Notes: generated by a model from the sequence alone, not told the origin. A stretch of DNA of 64,000 bases from Glandiceps talaboti (GCF_964340395.1 NC_135561.1:20612740-20676739), one strand, 5' to 3'; shown: positions 1 through 11,029, counted from the stretch's first letter. Numbers and translations are program-made.

Positions 1-50
1 TGTGCAAAATATATAATTAACAATGAATACCTTGGATAAATGATGATTTT

Positions 51-129
51 TACCTCCCTTAAGGGTACGGGAGGTATTAAATGGGGTCTGTCTGTCTGTC
101 TGTCTGTCTGTCTGCCTGTCTCTCTGCGT

Positions 130-174
<45 letters not shown>

Positions 175-760
175 CAACTTAAAGTTAAAAACCGCTGAAC
201 CGATTGCCATGATATTGTCTTGTTTTGAGTAATTAGTTTGAAACGCATACTTCAAATTCAATATAATTTGTATGCATATGTTAACCATAACAAAAGTACA
301 TATGTCCTATAAGGGTTGTTGATTTAGCTTAAAGCTTTTATAAATAATTTGCATAATTAATGAATTTCAGTAATTAGGCTATATCTTAAAAATGCATACT
401 TCAATTTCAATATAATTTAGTACATAAGTTAACCATAACTCAGCGCATGCGTCTTATAAATAAAGTTTGTTGATGTAGATTGCAATTCTAATGAATAATT
501 AATATATGTATTAATGGTCGATGGTAAAGAAGTACATGTGTCATTTAAAGCTTGATGTTGTAACTTATAATCTATGGTTAATTTGCATAATCAGTGTTTA
601 TTAATAATTAGTCAAGCTTTAAATTTCATTTAGTTTCATATAATTAATTTTCCAATTAAGTGGTACATCATGTATAATAGCTATAGTTTAGAATGTTGTA
701 TTCCGACAATGAGTGTAGGCCCAAAAATCTATGGTTTTGCCCTTATGGAAGGGAGGCATC
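51..760 (+). mobile_element. non-autonomous repeat element R1 (complete-looking copy)
   Basis: The 5' end is a hairpin (TACCTCCC ... GGGAGGTA, 51-76), then TCTG and TG microsatellite (about 90-170). A short module (AAACAACTTAAAG ... ACCGCTGAACCGATTGCC) and degenerate tandem units of about 145 bp follow, related to those at 59.05-59.77 kb in reverse orientation. The 3' end (GGCCCAAAAATCTATGGTTTTG, then AAGGGAGGCA) also occurs at 5650-5690. The terminal CCTCCCTT / AAGGGAGG sequences are inverted. No coding capacity. Confidence 0.6.
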
Positions 761-784
761 TGGTTAATCTGGTTACAATCATAA

Positions 785-1149
785 GGCCTAAAAAAATTTG
801 GTTCCTATTACTCAACCCCACGTAGTTTTCCACTGCAATTCCCAAACTTTATTTTACGTAATTGAGAAAGATAATGAAATCGTGAAAATTGTGTCTCGCA
901 AGTCTCGTAAGAATTCGTAAGAATTAGTGGATGCGGAAACTGACATCAACTTAAAAAGACAATATACATGTAAATCTGTAATGGCTGTACATCTGATGAG
1001 AAGAAACCAGTAATACAGAGACCATATTGAAAACAACGAAAAACATAACTACCTGAACTAGACACTCACATATATATGAAAAAAATCTACCTACCCGACC
1101 TATTCTAAAATTAAGTGTAATCGGAACCACACATTTTTTTGTTAGGCCT
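785..1149 (-). mobile_element. TIR element R2, copy A
   Basis: A 365-bp element bounded by inverted ends AGGCCTAA-polyA-GGTTCC at the left and TGTGTGGTTCC ... TTAGGCCT read from the right. It is the reverse complement of 44665-45026 over its full length, sharing the internal TGTACAGCCATTACAG and GATGTCAGTTTCCGCATC blocks. Non-coding; a MITE-like DNA transposon by structure. Confidence 0.6.
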
Positions 1150-1498
1150 AACATACAGCTTATACGTTCAGCTTTATATTTTTCTTGACACTGACATGGT
1201 CCTCTTATTTTCTTGTTGCTAAGGCTTACATGTGTTAATTTTCTTAATCTCATCATGTCACGTTTCAACTGCACATCCCTAAGGTCAACCCCATCAAATA
1301 TTAGACTAATCGATCTTGCTGTTTTAGATTTTTTTAATCGTTCACATGCTGGGGTGTACTCACATACACAAAGATGCGATACACACAGAGGTAGTCATTT
1401 CACCATGATTATTGAACCCTAAGTTTGTTATAAAAACAGACAATTTAGCGAAACCAATGGAGGTAATAAGAGAGTTTAGGTTTTCTGTGTGTTGACAG
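1150..1498. other. non-coding stretch before the first recognised exon
   Basis: No supported gene or repeat array. Short open frames on both strands lack recognisable protein features. The missing first exon of the finger/GT4 gene could be here, but no phase-1 donor after a good ATG is visible. Confidence 0.3.
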
Positions 1499-1729
1499 AT
1501 TACAACTATGTATCCAATGGCAACTGTGATGAGTGTGACAACCCAACGAATACTTATGTGTGCTCGACGCCATGCAGAAAGACATTGTGTTGTGACTGTC
1601 TGGATAATACATTACCCTGGAAATTGACAGGTCCAACCAAGTGTAAATATTGTCAAGAAAGTCATATACCTCCCATTGGTGGTTTTAAAACACTTGCCCG
1701 ATATAACATCGGATTCACTGAAGTCACTG
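1499..1729 (+). CDS. exon: B-box-like Cys zinc finger
   Basis: The exon follows an acceptor ending GTTGACAG and stops at donor G|GTAAAT. It is open for 76 codons in one frame. Cysteine spacing is C-x2-C-x8-C-x3-C-x4-C-x2-C followed 16 residues later by CKYC. The first six match a type 1 B-box spacing, but the last pair is CxxC instead of the usual His pair, so it may be a divergent B-box or a RING-like finger. A hydrophobic and basic stretch (GGFKTLARYNIGF) follows. Such fingers usually mediate protein-protein contacts or ubiquitin ligase function in TRIM-like proteins; no catalytic claim can be made from this exon alone. Confidence 0.55.
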
Positions 1730-4700
1730 GTAAATATTTTGATCTTTTCATTCTATTTCTCTATTTACACCCTATTGTTTGAAGTGGTAGTAATACTATC
1801 TTGAAGCGCCCCATCGTCATGGTTACTGCTTTATAGACATGTGCCAATGTGACCTATCTACTGCCCTGATTATACCGATATTGTAAGATCATAATAATGT
1901 CGTAAACCAGAACGTATTTATCTGCTAAATCAACGAAAGATGATCATAGCGAGTGGGTTTGTTAAGCACTACAGTAAACAGACTAGTGGTTTACCTCTGT
2001 GTGGAGGCGGGGGTGGGGTGGGGGAGGGAGGGGGTTGTCGTCTGTAAAAAAGAGACAAGGACAGTATTATATAACAAACAAGTCCCTTGAGAGATTTGTT
2101 TGTCTCATAATTTTCAAAAAAAATTGAATTTGTATACATCCTCCCCAACTGTTGATAGAGGGTCTGTGTAATTATTCCTTTCAAATTTTATGAAGGAAAA
2201 TGTGGTGAAGATTAAAAAAAAACATTCCCAGTTACTAGTAGTCTCCAAAAGAGTCTATGGGCTTTGTGTTTACCAGACGTACTGCAATCACTCACTCCGG
2301 TCGATATTTCACACAAAAGAACACAATTCTGTTTAAAACAAATTATTGAAATAAATCGTGGAAAAATCCCAAAATATAGGAGGTGTTGTATTATTTGTAA
2401 TATGACTCGACACTAATGAGACTCGCCGTCTTTTCTTCACTTATTGCACTCCTACTCATTTCAGTATTTTACCATAATTTCTTAGGTGATCAAATAAATC
2501 CATTACAAGAAACGTCAGGAGCAACTTCTTTGTGCATTGATGATGGCAATGGGATAACTGCATATATATCTCTACAACAAGGTATGGAAATATACCACAT
2601 TGTTTTAAGTAAAAAATTCGAGCATAGCAAGTATATACTCTGGTTGTTCTTCTAGCAGGGGAGGGAGGGGTGGGAGGGAGGGAGGGAGAGAGAGAGGGGG
2701 AGGGAGAGAGGGAGGGAGGGGGAGGGAGAGGCCGACTAAATTTAAGAACTTGTTAAATATTTTTGTAAATGTTCTCGGTTAACAACGTTCATTTGCTTCA
2801 AAGCAAGAGCAAAATGTTACGTGCCCAACCCCCACTTCACACCATCACAATGTTCATTCTCCCCCGTTCGCGACCCTAACTTTTTATCGTGGCCCCAGAT
2901 TTTAACGTCAGCCCCCCCCCCTGCCGTAAATTCTGATTGTTCCCTAACAGAACATAAAGATGAACATATCTATGGTTGAAGTTGACGTCCCATATTTAAG
3001 TGGTTACACATCACAATTAAATACTAATGCAGCTATTTGTTTTACTCAACCGTCTCTAATTCCAGTTATCGATGAAATAGATGATGAAAGAACTCGAAGT
3101 CAAGATACATTCTTCGGACAGCTGGCGACTGTGAGTATACGAAAGCTATCCCATCCTTCAACGATCGCTATTGTCAATCTAAAATCCATAACAGACTAGG
3201 TTGAAATCAGTACATTTGGTGATAAGTATGTCCACCGACTAAATGTAGCATGCTTCTCTGGAAATGTTCTTCCGGTGACATATTTCATTACAGATGTACA
3301 TAATATTTCATTTTTCTAGTTTTCTACTGAAATAAAGAATTATGTGTTACATCGCTTGGTCTTCCCATTCTTGATTTTCCAATAGCTAAAAGACAGGAAA
3401 TGGCAAAGGTAACTAAACGCCCTCTTGCAACTCTACAATGTGTATTGTGACGTCATCTGTTGTCACATCAAAACATCTTTTTTTTGACCCACATATGAAC
3501 ATTTCCAAGTTATTTCAAGTACCACATTTACATAGCACGTGTAAGCAATAAGTTTTATTCCAACAATTTCAGATTAACGCAAAGCCTTCTCTGAAGAGAA
3601 AAAGCGGAAGCTCGTCAAGCAGAGATATTAAATCAAAGCGTTTTTCCAGATCAAGCGATGAAGCCAACTGTCTGCACGTGTTGTTTCTGATGGATAGATG
3701 GAGTTCGTTAAATGGTGGTATTCAAACTATCAATCGTAACATGGCAATCAATATGGCACGACAGAAGAATATTAAAGTTTCTTGCTTTCTTGTCGACTTT
3801 GATGATGACGAAAATGACGACGCAAAGGAAAGTCGGGTCATGTTATACAAAGCACCGTGTGTGCCAGGTCTTGACGACAAAGCTAAGCTGATCCTGTTCC
3901 CCTTTCATGAACAAGTTGACGTTGTCATTGGTCATAGCTGCGTGACAGGGCCAAGTGCTAATGCTGTAAAGTTGTTTCGCTCATCGTCAGGCTCACCCGT
4001 CACACGAATTCATGTTGTACACATGGTTTCAGAACAACTTGCAGCAGTCAAAAATGGAGAAGGACAGACTGAGGAAAATCTAAAGAAACAAAATCTTGAG
4101 ACAGAACTGTGCAAAACAGCTGATCTGGTTGTAGCGATTGGACCTCATTTAGAAGACCAATATAAACGCATCTTACAAGAAAGTCCGGAGACCACAGTTT
4201 TTAATTTTACACCTGGATTGATGGAAGAATTTAAAAGTCTTCAAGGAATCCGGAAGCGCCAACTTAATTTCCATGTGTATATGTTTGGTCGCGGAAGTGA
4301 AGAAGATTGGGATGTGAAAGGTTATGATATTATTGCAAAGGCATTTGCACAGCCTGAAATCAAAGACGAGAATTCTATCTACTTATATTGCATCGGGGCC
4401 AAAGAAGGCGAAAGTGACAAATTAACACAGCTCTTTCGTAAGGAAGGTATTCCTAACGGAAAGTTGGTTGTTAAGGAATATATTAAAAGCCGAAAGGATC
4501 TCCAAGAAAAATTGAACAAAGCTGATATGGTGATCCAACCATCAACCGTAGAGGGTTTTGGACTGTCTGCTCTCGAAGCAATTTCAGCTGGAATACCTGT
4601 CAGAATCAGCGGGGCATCAGGTTTGGGTAAAATTTTGAAAGATCTACCTTTCGGTGACCCATTTGTGATCGAGAGTGGCGAGCCAGCAGAATGGGCAAAG

Positions 4701-4859
4701 GAAATTCGGAAAGTGAAAGACGGAAATCGTGAAAAGATCCTTCAGGAAGTAAAGATTGTAGGAAAAGAGTATGACAAGAAGTATAAGTGGTCATCAGCTT
4801 GTGAGAATCTCTTGCAAGAGATACACAAACTCAAGGCAGTGAAAGAGGCAGAAGATTGA
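1499..4859 (+). CDS. B-box-like finger / GT4 glycosyltransferase gene (multi-exon model, 5' incomplete)
   Basis: Proposed exons are 1499-1729, 2486-2581, a 23-nt micro-exon 3386-3408, and 3573-4859 (stop TGA 4857-4859). Phases run 1, 1, 0: the codon split at 1729 is completed by GT at 2486, the codon split at 2581 by CT at 3386, and 3408 ends in phase 0, which 3573 needs. A further open stretch, 2951-3130, is phase 0 on both sides and could replace the earlier exons in another transcript, but cannot be joined to 2581. The product would have an N-terminal Cys-rich finger, a basic Ser-rich linker and a GT-B glycosyltransferase, with no signal peptide, so it should act in cytosol or nucleus. The acceptor of exon 1499 needs an upstream phase-1 exon that I did not find, so the start is probably left of the window or among the repeats at 1-1450. 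GT4 enzymes fused to regulatory or immune-type domains are known from marine invertebrates; the role here is inference. Confidence 0.55.
2486..2581 (+). CDS. exon: short linker of the finger/GT4 gene
   Basis: The acceptor is TTTCTTAG and the donor is AAG|GTATGG. The exon enters and leaves in phase 1 and joins 1729 without a stop. It encodes about 32 residues, starting GDQINPLQETSGATSLC. No domain is recognised. The frame upstream of the acceptor (2416-2485) also opens with an ATG and a hydrophobic run (LAVFSSLIALLLISVFY), so an alternative start encoding a signal-anchor cannot be excluded. Confidence 0.4.
2652..2735 (+). repeat. G-rich GGGA/GAGAGG tract
   Basis: A purine tract of GGGAGG and GAGAG units lies in an intron of the finger/GT4 gene. 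Several runs of three or more G make a G-quadruplex possible. Confidence 0.6.
2951..3130 (+). CDS. possible alternative exon of the GT4 gene
   Basis: This is an open phase 0-0 stretch of 60 codons between acceptor CCCTAACAG and donor ACT|GTGAGT. It contains an ATG at 2960 that could serve as a start, and it joins in frame to 3573. The sequence (for example VIDEIDDERTRSQDTFFGQL) looks like protein, but no domain is recognised. The acceptor sits at the edge of a C-rich dispersed repeat (about 2820-2950), so it may be transposon-derived. It does not fit in phase with the exon ending at 2581. Confidence 0.35.
3386..3408 (+). CDS. candidate 23-nt micro-exon of the GT4 gene
   Basis: The acceptor is TTTTCCAATAG and the donor is AAG|GTAACT. 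It takes phase 1 in and gives phase 0 out, which is what is needed to join 2581 to 3573, adding AKRQEMAK. It also holds ATG GCA AAG at 3400-3408, so it could instead be a first coding exon starting the glycosyltransferase at MAK. So short a match could arise by chance. Confidence 0.3.
3573..4859 (+). CDS. exon: GT4-type (GT-B fold) glycosyltransferase domain
   Basis: The terminal exon encodes 428 residues. Residues 1-33 form a basic Ser-rich linker with KRK at about 9-11 and KSKR ten residues later, a plausible bipartite nuclear signal. The glycosyltransferase covers about 34-420. The N-terminal Rossmann half has the Gly-rich loop NGGIQT (about 47-52), the VDVVIGHS strand and TADLVVAIG. The C-terminal half has FGRG with Arg about 240 and WDVKGYD with Lys about 249, the usual phosphate-binding Arg/Lys pair. 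It also has STVEGFGLSALEAISAGIPV with Glu 327 and Glu 335 as the EX7E nucleotide-sugar motif. All key residues are present, so it is probably active as a retaining GT4 enzyme. The sugar donor and acceptor are unknown. The whole catalytic domain lies in one exon. Introns and a B-box-like exon upstream argue against bacterial contamination. Confidence 0.85.
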   Translation: MNAKPSLKRKSGSSSSRDIKSKRFSRSSDEANCLHVLFLMDRWSSLNGGIQTINRNMAINMARQKNIKVSCFLVDFDDDENDDAKESRVMLYKAPCVPGLDDKAKLILFPFHEQVDVVIGHSCVTGPSANAVKLFRSSSGSPVTRIHVVHMVSEQLAAVKNGEGQTEENLKKQNLETELCKTADLVVAIGPHLEDQYKRILQESPETTVFNFTPGLMEEFKSLQGIRKRQLNFHVYMFGRGSEEDWDVKGYDIIAKAFAQPEIKDENSIYLYCIGAKEGESDKLTQLFRKEGIPNGKLVVKEYIKSRKDLQEKLNKADMVIQPSTVEGFGLSALEAISAGIPVRISGASGLGKILKDLPFGDPFVIESGEPAEWAKEIRKVKDGNREKILQEVKIVGKEYDKKYKWSSACENLLQEIHKLKAVKEAED

Positions 4860-5143
4860 CTCAACAAATGAAAGATTATGAGAATGAACAGAATGTGTGT
4901 TACGTGACTAAAACATGGGTATATAAAGATAAAATCCATGTCAGCATAATTTTTTACAATGGTAATATGTTGTTCAGCCCTATGAGTGCTGGCTGATAGA
5001 GTGACACGAATGTCGTCTCTTACAAACTAATATACAGGTTCTGAAGATAAAATTCAATTTTATGTAAGGCAGAATTTGTAAATTTGGCAAATGACTGCAT
5101 GTACCATACACGGTCGTGATCATGTGACCTAGAATTTATAAAG

Positions 5144-5149
5144 AATAAA
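5144..5149 (+). promoter_or_regulatory. polyadenylation signal of the GT4 gene
   Basis: AATAAA lies 285 bases after the stop codon in an A-rich context, followed by a T-rich stretch (TTTCATTTCTGTTGTCTTTTTT), as expected of a cleavage and polyadenylation site. Confidence 0.6.
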
Positions 5150-5318
5150 AGTGTTTCATTTCTGTTGTCTTTTTTATTTTCATTTCACCATGCTAAACAT
5201 TCAATCTATTTATTTACTTCTATTCCAAATCTTCCTTAACAACATGAAAACATAAAAATGGTCTAATTTCATATTTACCGCTGAAAAGGCTAACGGCTAA
5301 TTTTACTCTGTATGTCTC

Positions 5319-5324
5319 TATGTC

Positions 5325-5408
<84 letters not shown>

Positions 5409-5450
5409 AGTTGTTGCAGGCCTGACAGATCTGAACCGCAATAATATATA

Positions 5451-5488
<38 letters not shown>
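5319..5488. repeat. TG, TC and CA dinucleotide arrays
   Basis: TG (about 5330-5357), TC (5357-5407) and CA (about 5453-5489) arrays separated by a short unique spacer. Confidence 0.8.
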
Positions 5489-5499
<11 letters not shown>

Positions 5500-5720
5500 G
5501 GATGTCAACTTATAAGCTAAACGGTTAATTTGCATATGTTAACTCTGTAAGCTATAAATTTCATATACTTTCATGTAATTAATTTTCATTTTAAGTGGTA
5601 TATCATGCATCCTAGCTATAGTTCAGAATTGTGCATTCCAACAATGTGTGGAGGCCCAAAAATCTATGGTTTTGTCCAGACGGGAGGCATTCAGTATAAA
5701 TCTGGTTTGTTTGTTTCTTT
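5500..5720 (+). mobile_element. R1 element, 3' part
   Basis: The segment matches 600-770: AATTAATTTTC, AAGTGGTAYATCATG, CTATAGTT, then GGCCCAAAAATCTATGGTTTTG and GGGAGGCAT. It follows the dinucleotide arrays at 5319-5488, which take the place of the TCTG/TG part of the full copy. Confidence 0.55.
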
Positions 5721-5747
5721 GTACTCTTACGATTATCATAACTTTCA

Positions 5748-5834
5748 TTTTTATTTTATTTTTTATTTTATTTTATTTTATTTTATTTTATTTTATTTTA
5801 TTTTATTTTATTTTATTTTATTTTATTTTATTTT

Positions 5835-5870
<36 letters not shown>

Positions 5871-5880
5871 TTTTTTTTTT
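5748..5880 (+). repeat. TTTTA pentanucleotide and TTTA tetranucleotide array
   Basis: About 16 uninterrupted TTTTA units, then TTTA units, ending in a T run and an eight-G run (5881-5888). Confidence 0.85.
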
Positions 5881-6110
5881 GGGGGGGGTGATAATTTTGC
5901 TCACAGTTGGTACCCAGTTGTGTAAATCACCTCGGTTGTATGCGCCTTTGATGGTTTGTATCAACAAAGCAACGCAGTCCGATTCCTGGTGCATTTATCG
6001 GTAGTTCATCTGAAATCATCAAATCACATGATCAGAAGAGTAGCAACGATCGTCCCATATTAGCTCTTACATACCATCCCTTTTCCACTAGAGTTAAGAA
6101 CATTATATAC

Positions 6111-6344
6111 CAATCTGATTAAAATCCGATGTAGATGTGGCTAATCGTGCATTGCTATTTTACCATCGTTATTTAGCTTGAATTGACCTTCGTAGTACAT
6201 GTTTACGTTTTTAGCCTGATCGTAGAGGAGGCGATCAGGCTAAAAACGTAAACATCTACTACGAAGGTCAATTCAGGCAAAATAACGATGGTAAGATAGC
6301 AATGCACGATTAGCCGACATCTACATCGGATTTTAATCAGATTG
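6111..6344. mobile_element. foldback (palindromic) element with 9-bp target duplication
   Basis: Two arms of about 112 bases (6111-6222 and 6232-6344) are near-perfect reverse complements around a 9-base loop. The outer ends are CAATCTGATTAAAATCCGAT and its inverse. The 9-mer ATTATATAC flanks it at 6102-6110 and 6345-6353. Removing the element and one 9-mer restores the Penelope reading frame (NIIY joined to KHFNIL). A 9-bp duplication with long terminal inverted repeats suggests the Mutator-like (MULE) superfamily; that assignment is inference. Confidence 0.8.
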
Positions 6345-6650
6345 ATTATATACAAGCATTTTAATATCTTACGTTCTAATAGGGTTACCAATTCATTGTT
6401 TCCCGAAGTACATTTATCAGCTTGGCATCGTGATACCAGTCTTAGAGATATGGTGGGCTATACAGAACAGCATGAATTGGAAGTTAATGCTGGTTCATTT
6501 CCATGCGATCGTACTCGATGTGGTACATGTCGTTTCATTATTAATACTAATCATGTTTTGGCCCTAAGAACAGTGTGCCTGTTACGAGTAGATTTACTTG
6601 TATTAGTACTAATGTTACAGTAGTGTACTGCATTACATGTCAGAAATGTG

Positions 6651-7930
<1,280 letters not shown>

Positions 7931-8339
7931 TTTATATATAGGTTCGACTGTACGTCGTTTTGGTGATCGTTTCGTGGAACATCTCCGCCCGACCAGACAA
8001 AAGGATCGTAATTATCCAGTATCTATGCATTTTATTACCAACGATCACAGTGTATCAGATATGTCTATTTCAGGACTTTGTAAGGTTTCTGGTGATGAGA
8101 AAGTATTGAGGTCAAAGGAAGAGGAAATCATTTTCCGTCTCGGAACGCTGGAACCCCTTGGAATTAATAGATTATTCTCGTCATTTCCAGTCTAATCAGT
8201 TTTTTTTTAATTTCAAGCGTGTTCTATCGGGTTCTATTTGGTGCGTGCGAATATTAGAACTTTTCACACGATAACCGTTAATCACGCGCGGTTGTCGTTC
8301 TGTTTCATAACATTCAGATGTGTTCAGGTGTTTACCTAA

Positions 8340-8400
8340 CATGTCTGAAGCTCGCCGATAATACCTTGAAAAAGAATTTTTATTCGAAACGTCGGATTTT
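8340..8400 (+). other. Penelope 3' region with hammerhead-like core fragments
   Basis: CTGAAG at 8345-8350 and GAAAC-GTC at 8386-8393 are spaced like the CUGANGA and GAAAC core boxes of hammerhead ribozymes, which Penelope-like elements are known to carry. The first box is imperfect, so an active ribozyme is doubtful. Confidence 0.3.
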
Positions 8401-8433
8401 ACATCTATTTATACGGACTGACTTACAAGTTCC

Positions 8434-8506
8434 ATGTATGTATGTATATATGTATGTGTGTATGTATGTATGTATGTATGTATGTATGTATGTATGTATG
8501 TATGTA

Positions 8507-8543
<37 letters not shown>

Positions 8544-8580
8544 ATGTATGTATGTATGTATGTATGTATGTATGTATGTA
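8434..8580. repeat. TATG microsatellite with internal TG run
   Basis: TATG units interrupted by a TG block (about 8508-8527), at the 3' end of the Penelope fragment. Confidence 0.85.
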
Positions 8581-8728
8581 TCAGGGCCGTAGCCTGACCA
8601 AATTGCCAGGGTGGGGGTTGGTGCAATCATGCATTTAAAGTTTAAAAAGGTGGCTAATTTACACAACTTGATTTGCATGCAATTTACATTATATCTATTT
8701 TAGCATACGCAATTAAATATGATATGTA

Positions 8729-9939
8729 AGGCCAGAAAAAAATCAAAAAGCTGTTCAACGGGCAACCTGACCCATCACATTGGGTAGGTAGGTCGATTTT
8801 TTGACAATGCTTGACAGGATTAAAAACAAACGGTATATAATGATAGCAAAACATTTCAGGTTGAGTTTATCTACAACGTATTCAGTCATTTTGATTTTAT
8901 CGCTTGCGATTTGTCTGCATAGCAATCGATTTCCATAATTTCTACAGTTATGTACACAATTTACGGTTAAACAAATTTTGTAGCTCCTCTCACTCTCTCC
9001 TCTCAAAAAATGTTACGACCCGGCAAATGAAACTCAAGCATTATTTTAGCCACCCCTTCTGTCACCTACACTACAGTGGTAATATAAAAATATATGGTAC
9101 AATGATGTATTAAAATAACAGTGATAGCCAGCTACAATAATACTCTGAACGAAATTACTTCACAAAGGATCGATGTGGATTTCACATGCATAAGGAGATG
9201 TCTCATAATGAGCTCTAACCTATACTATACAGGGAGGTACTTGGCCAGCCACCTTCCATCTTGTTTTGGGAGAAAGACAATTATCACTTTCATCGCTACT
9301 GATAGGTAGGAGACACTTCCAAAGACGAAAAAATGAAAATTAATGAAAATAAGACAATGTAGGAGGCCATTTAGAGGCATAAAATATCAAACCATAGACA
9401 TAGTTTAAAGTCTTACAATGCTTGAATAATTATGCTATGCATTACATATTATCTGGAAGTGTATTTTGTTGTGGCAAAGCTGATATTTTGCGGATGTGCA
9501 CTTGGTAAATGACTTCTCCTGAAGTTTAATTTGGTTCCAAAAAATCCCGAATAAAGAGCAAAACATTTCAAGACTTTCAGGCTACCAGACTTTTGATGGC
9601 CAAATGACTGCTCAGCCCACTTCTCATGGTCGTAAACTTTTGCTCAATTCGTTTTTAATAGTGCACATTGGATATGCAACAGCTTAATTTAATCTCAATT
9701 CAAGCTTGAATGCATCGTCAGTACCAAGTAAACCACTGTATAAGATATTATATAATATGGAATAGATTCAAATGTATATTGTTACATGTACTACTCAAAT
9801 AATATAAAGAAATCTAATTTTGAAACAAAGTGTGCATTTTACTGAGGATATATTGCTCATCACAAAAAGAAAATATATTGAAATGCCAATAATATGCGTA
9901 GGTGTCGGGTCCGTTGAACAGCTTTTTTTTTCTGACCTA
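8729..9939. mobile_element. 1.2-kb TIR element R3
   Basis: The left end AGGCCAGAAAAAAA ... AGCTGTTCAACGG (8729-8767) is matched in reverse by CCGTTGAACAGCT ... TTTTTCTGACCT at 9911-9939. The inside is A+T-rich with no recognisable transposase. A piece around 9357-9410 recurs at 26305-26360 (GTAGGAGGCCATTTAGAG). Non-autonomous DNA transposon by structure. Confidence 0.55.
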
Positions 9940-9945
9940 ATGTAT

Positions 9946-10869
9946 CTTTTGAAAGTAGTTGCCGAAAAGATGTCACATTCAAAGTAAAAAACAAACAAAC
10001 TTGTAAATAAACAAAATTGAAAGGTGCTTTCTCAAATAAGTAACAACAAAATAACCCTCTTCTTTACCCGAATATTTGAAGGTACAACTCTGTTTACAAA
10101 TTCAGGGCCATTCTTTCCATAGCAAATTGTTGCTTCAAAATGAATTACGCTAATGTCAGTGCAATGAGATAATTATATCAAAACAACATTTCAACCGAAG
10201 ACAACGTCGAACACAATTGAAAGTGGATCTTCAACGAGTGGATCTGAAACTGCGTACCTAGTTTAACAGTTTTTCAGGGCCATCAAATATTCCAAAAAGT
10301 GATCTGCCGTTTTATCAGTAAATGTTTTAATATAAGGAACAAGATGTACATTAGATAGAGCGTATCTTCGGAGTCACTGCATACAGGCGACTTCACGTTG
10401 AACGACTTTTTCCTTTGACGTTATACAAAATGGTATGTTTACCCCGTCTTTTCCTGACAAATGTCTAAATACTAGTAGACTGCTGGTCATGACGTCGTGG
10501 TTTTTTTGAGTTTCACTTTCTGACATTATGTCTTCAAATGAAGGAGACTTTCAAGACTACTGTTACTCGCGGAAAATGCACAGTGCATGTGCGCGCTTCT
10601 TTTGCACTTTTTCCGCACAAGGAATATTTAATTCGCTACACTGCAAAAAGTTACAATTTTTAACTTGGATACATTAATATTCAAAGTTAAGCCAGTGCAG
10701 CGTACAATAGATATAAGATACATATTAGCGAGGAGTCACTTTTGACTGTATATTAGTGAACCATCAATTTAAATCGCGCATGCTAGGAATCTTCACGTAA
10801 ATAACGATTTTAATAACATCGCTATGTATTCGAAAAGTAGTTTTTTCTTTCTTTCTTTTTTCCTAAAAA
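9946..10869. other. non-coding stretch
   Basis: No gene, RNA or clear repeat seen. It ends in a T-rich stretch and an 18-base G run (about 10872-10889) that borders the TATG array. Confidence 0.4.
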
Positions 10870-10896
10870 TCTCGGGGGGGGGGGGGGGGCAGCTGG

Positions 10897-10998
10897 TATG
10901 TATGTATGTATGTATGTATGTATGTATGTATGTATGTATGTATGTATGTATGTATGTATGTATGTATGTATGTGTGTATGTATGTATGTATGTATGTA

Positions 10999-11029
<31 letters not shown>

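Noticed and set aside
3573-4859. Bacterial contamination or recent horizontal transfer of the glycosyltransferase
   Set aside because: It is preceded by spliced exons and followed by an AATAAA signal, and its base composition matches the surroundings.
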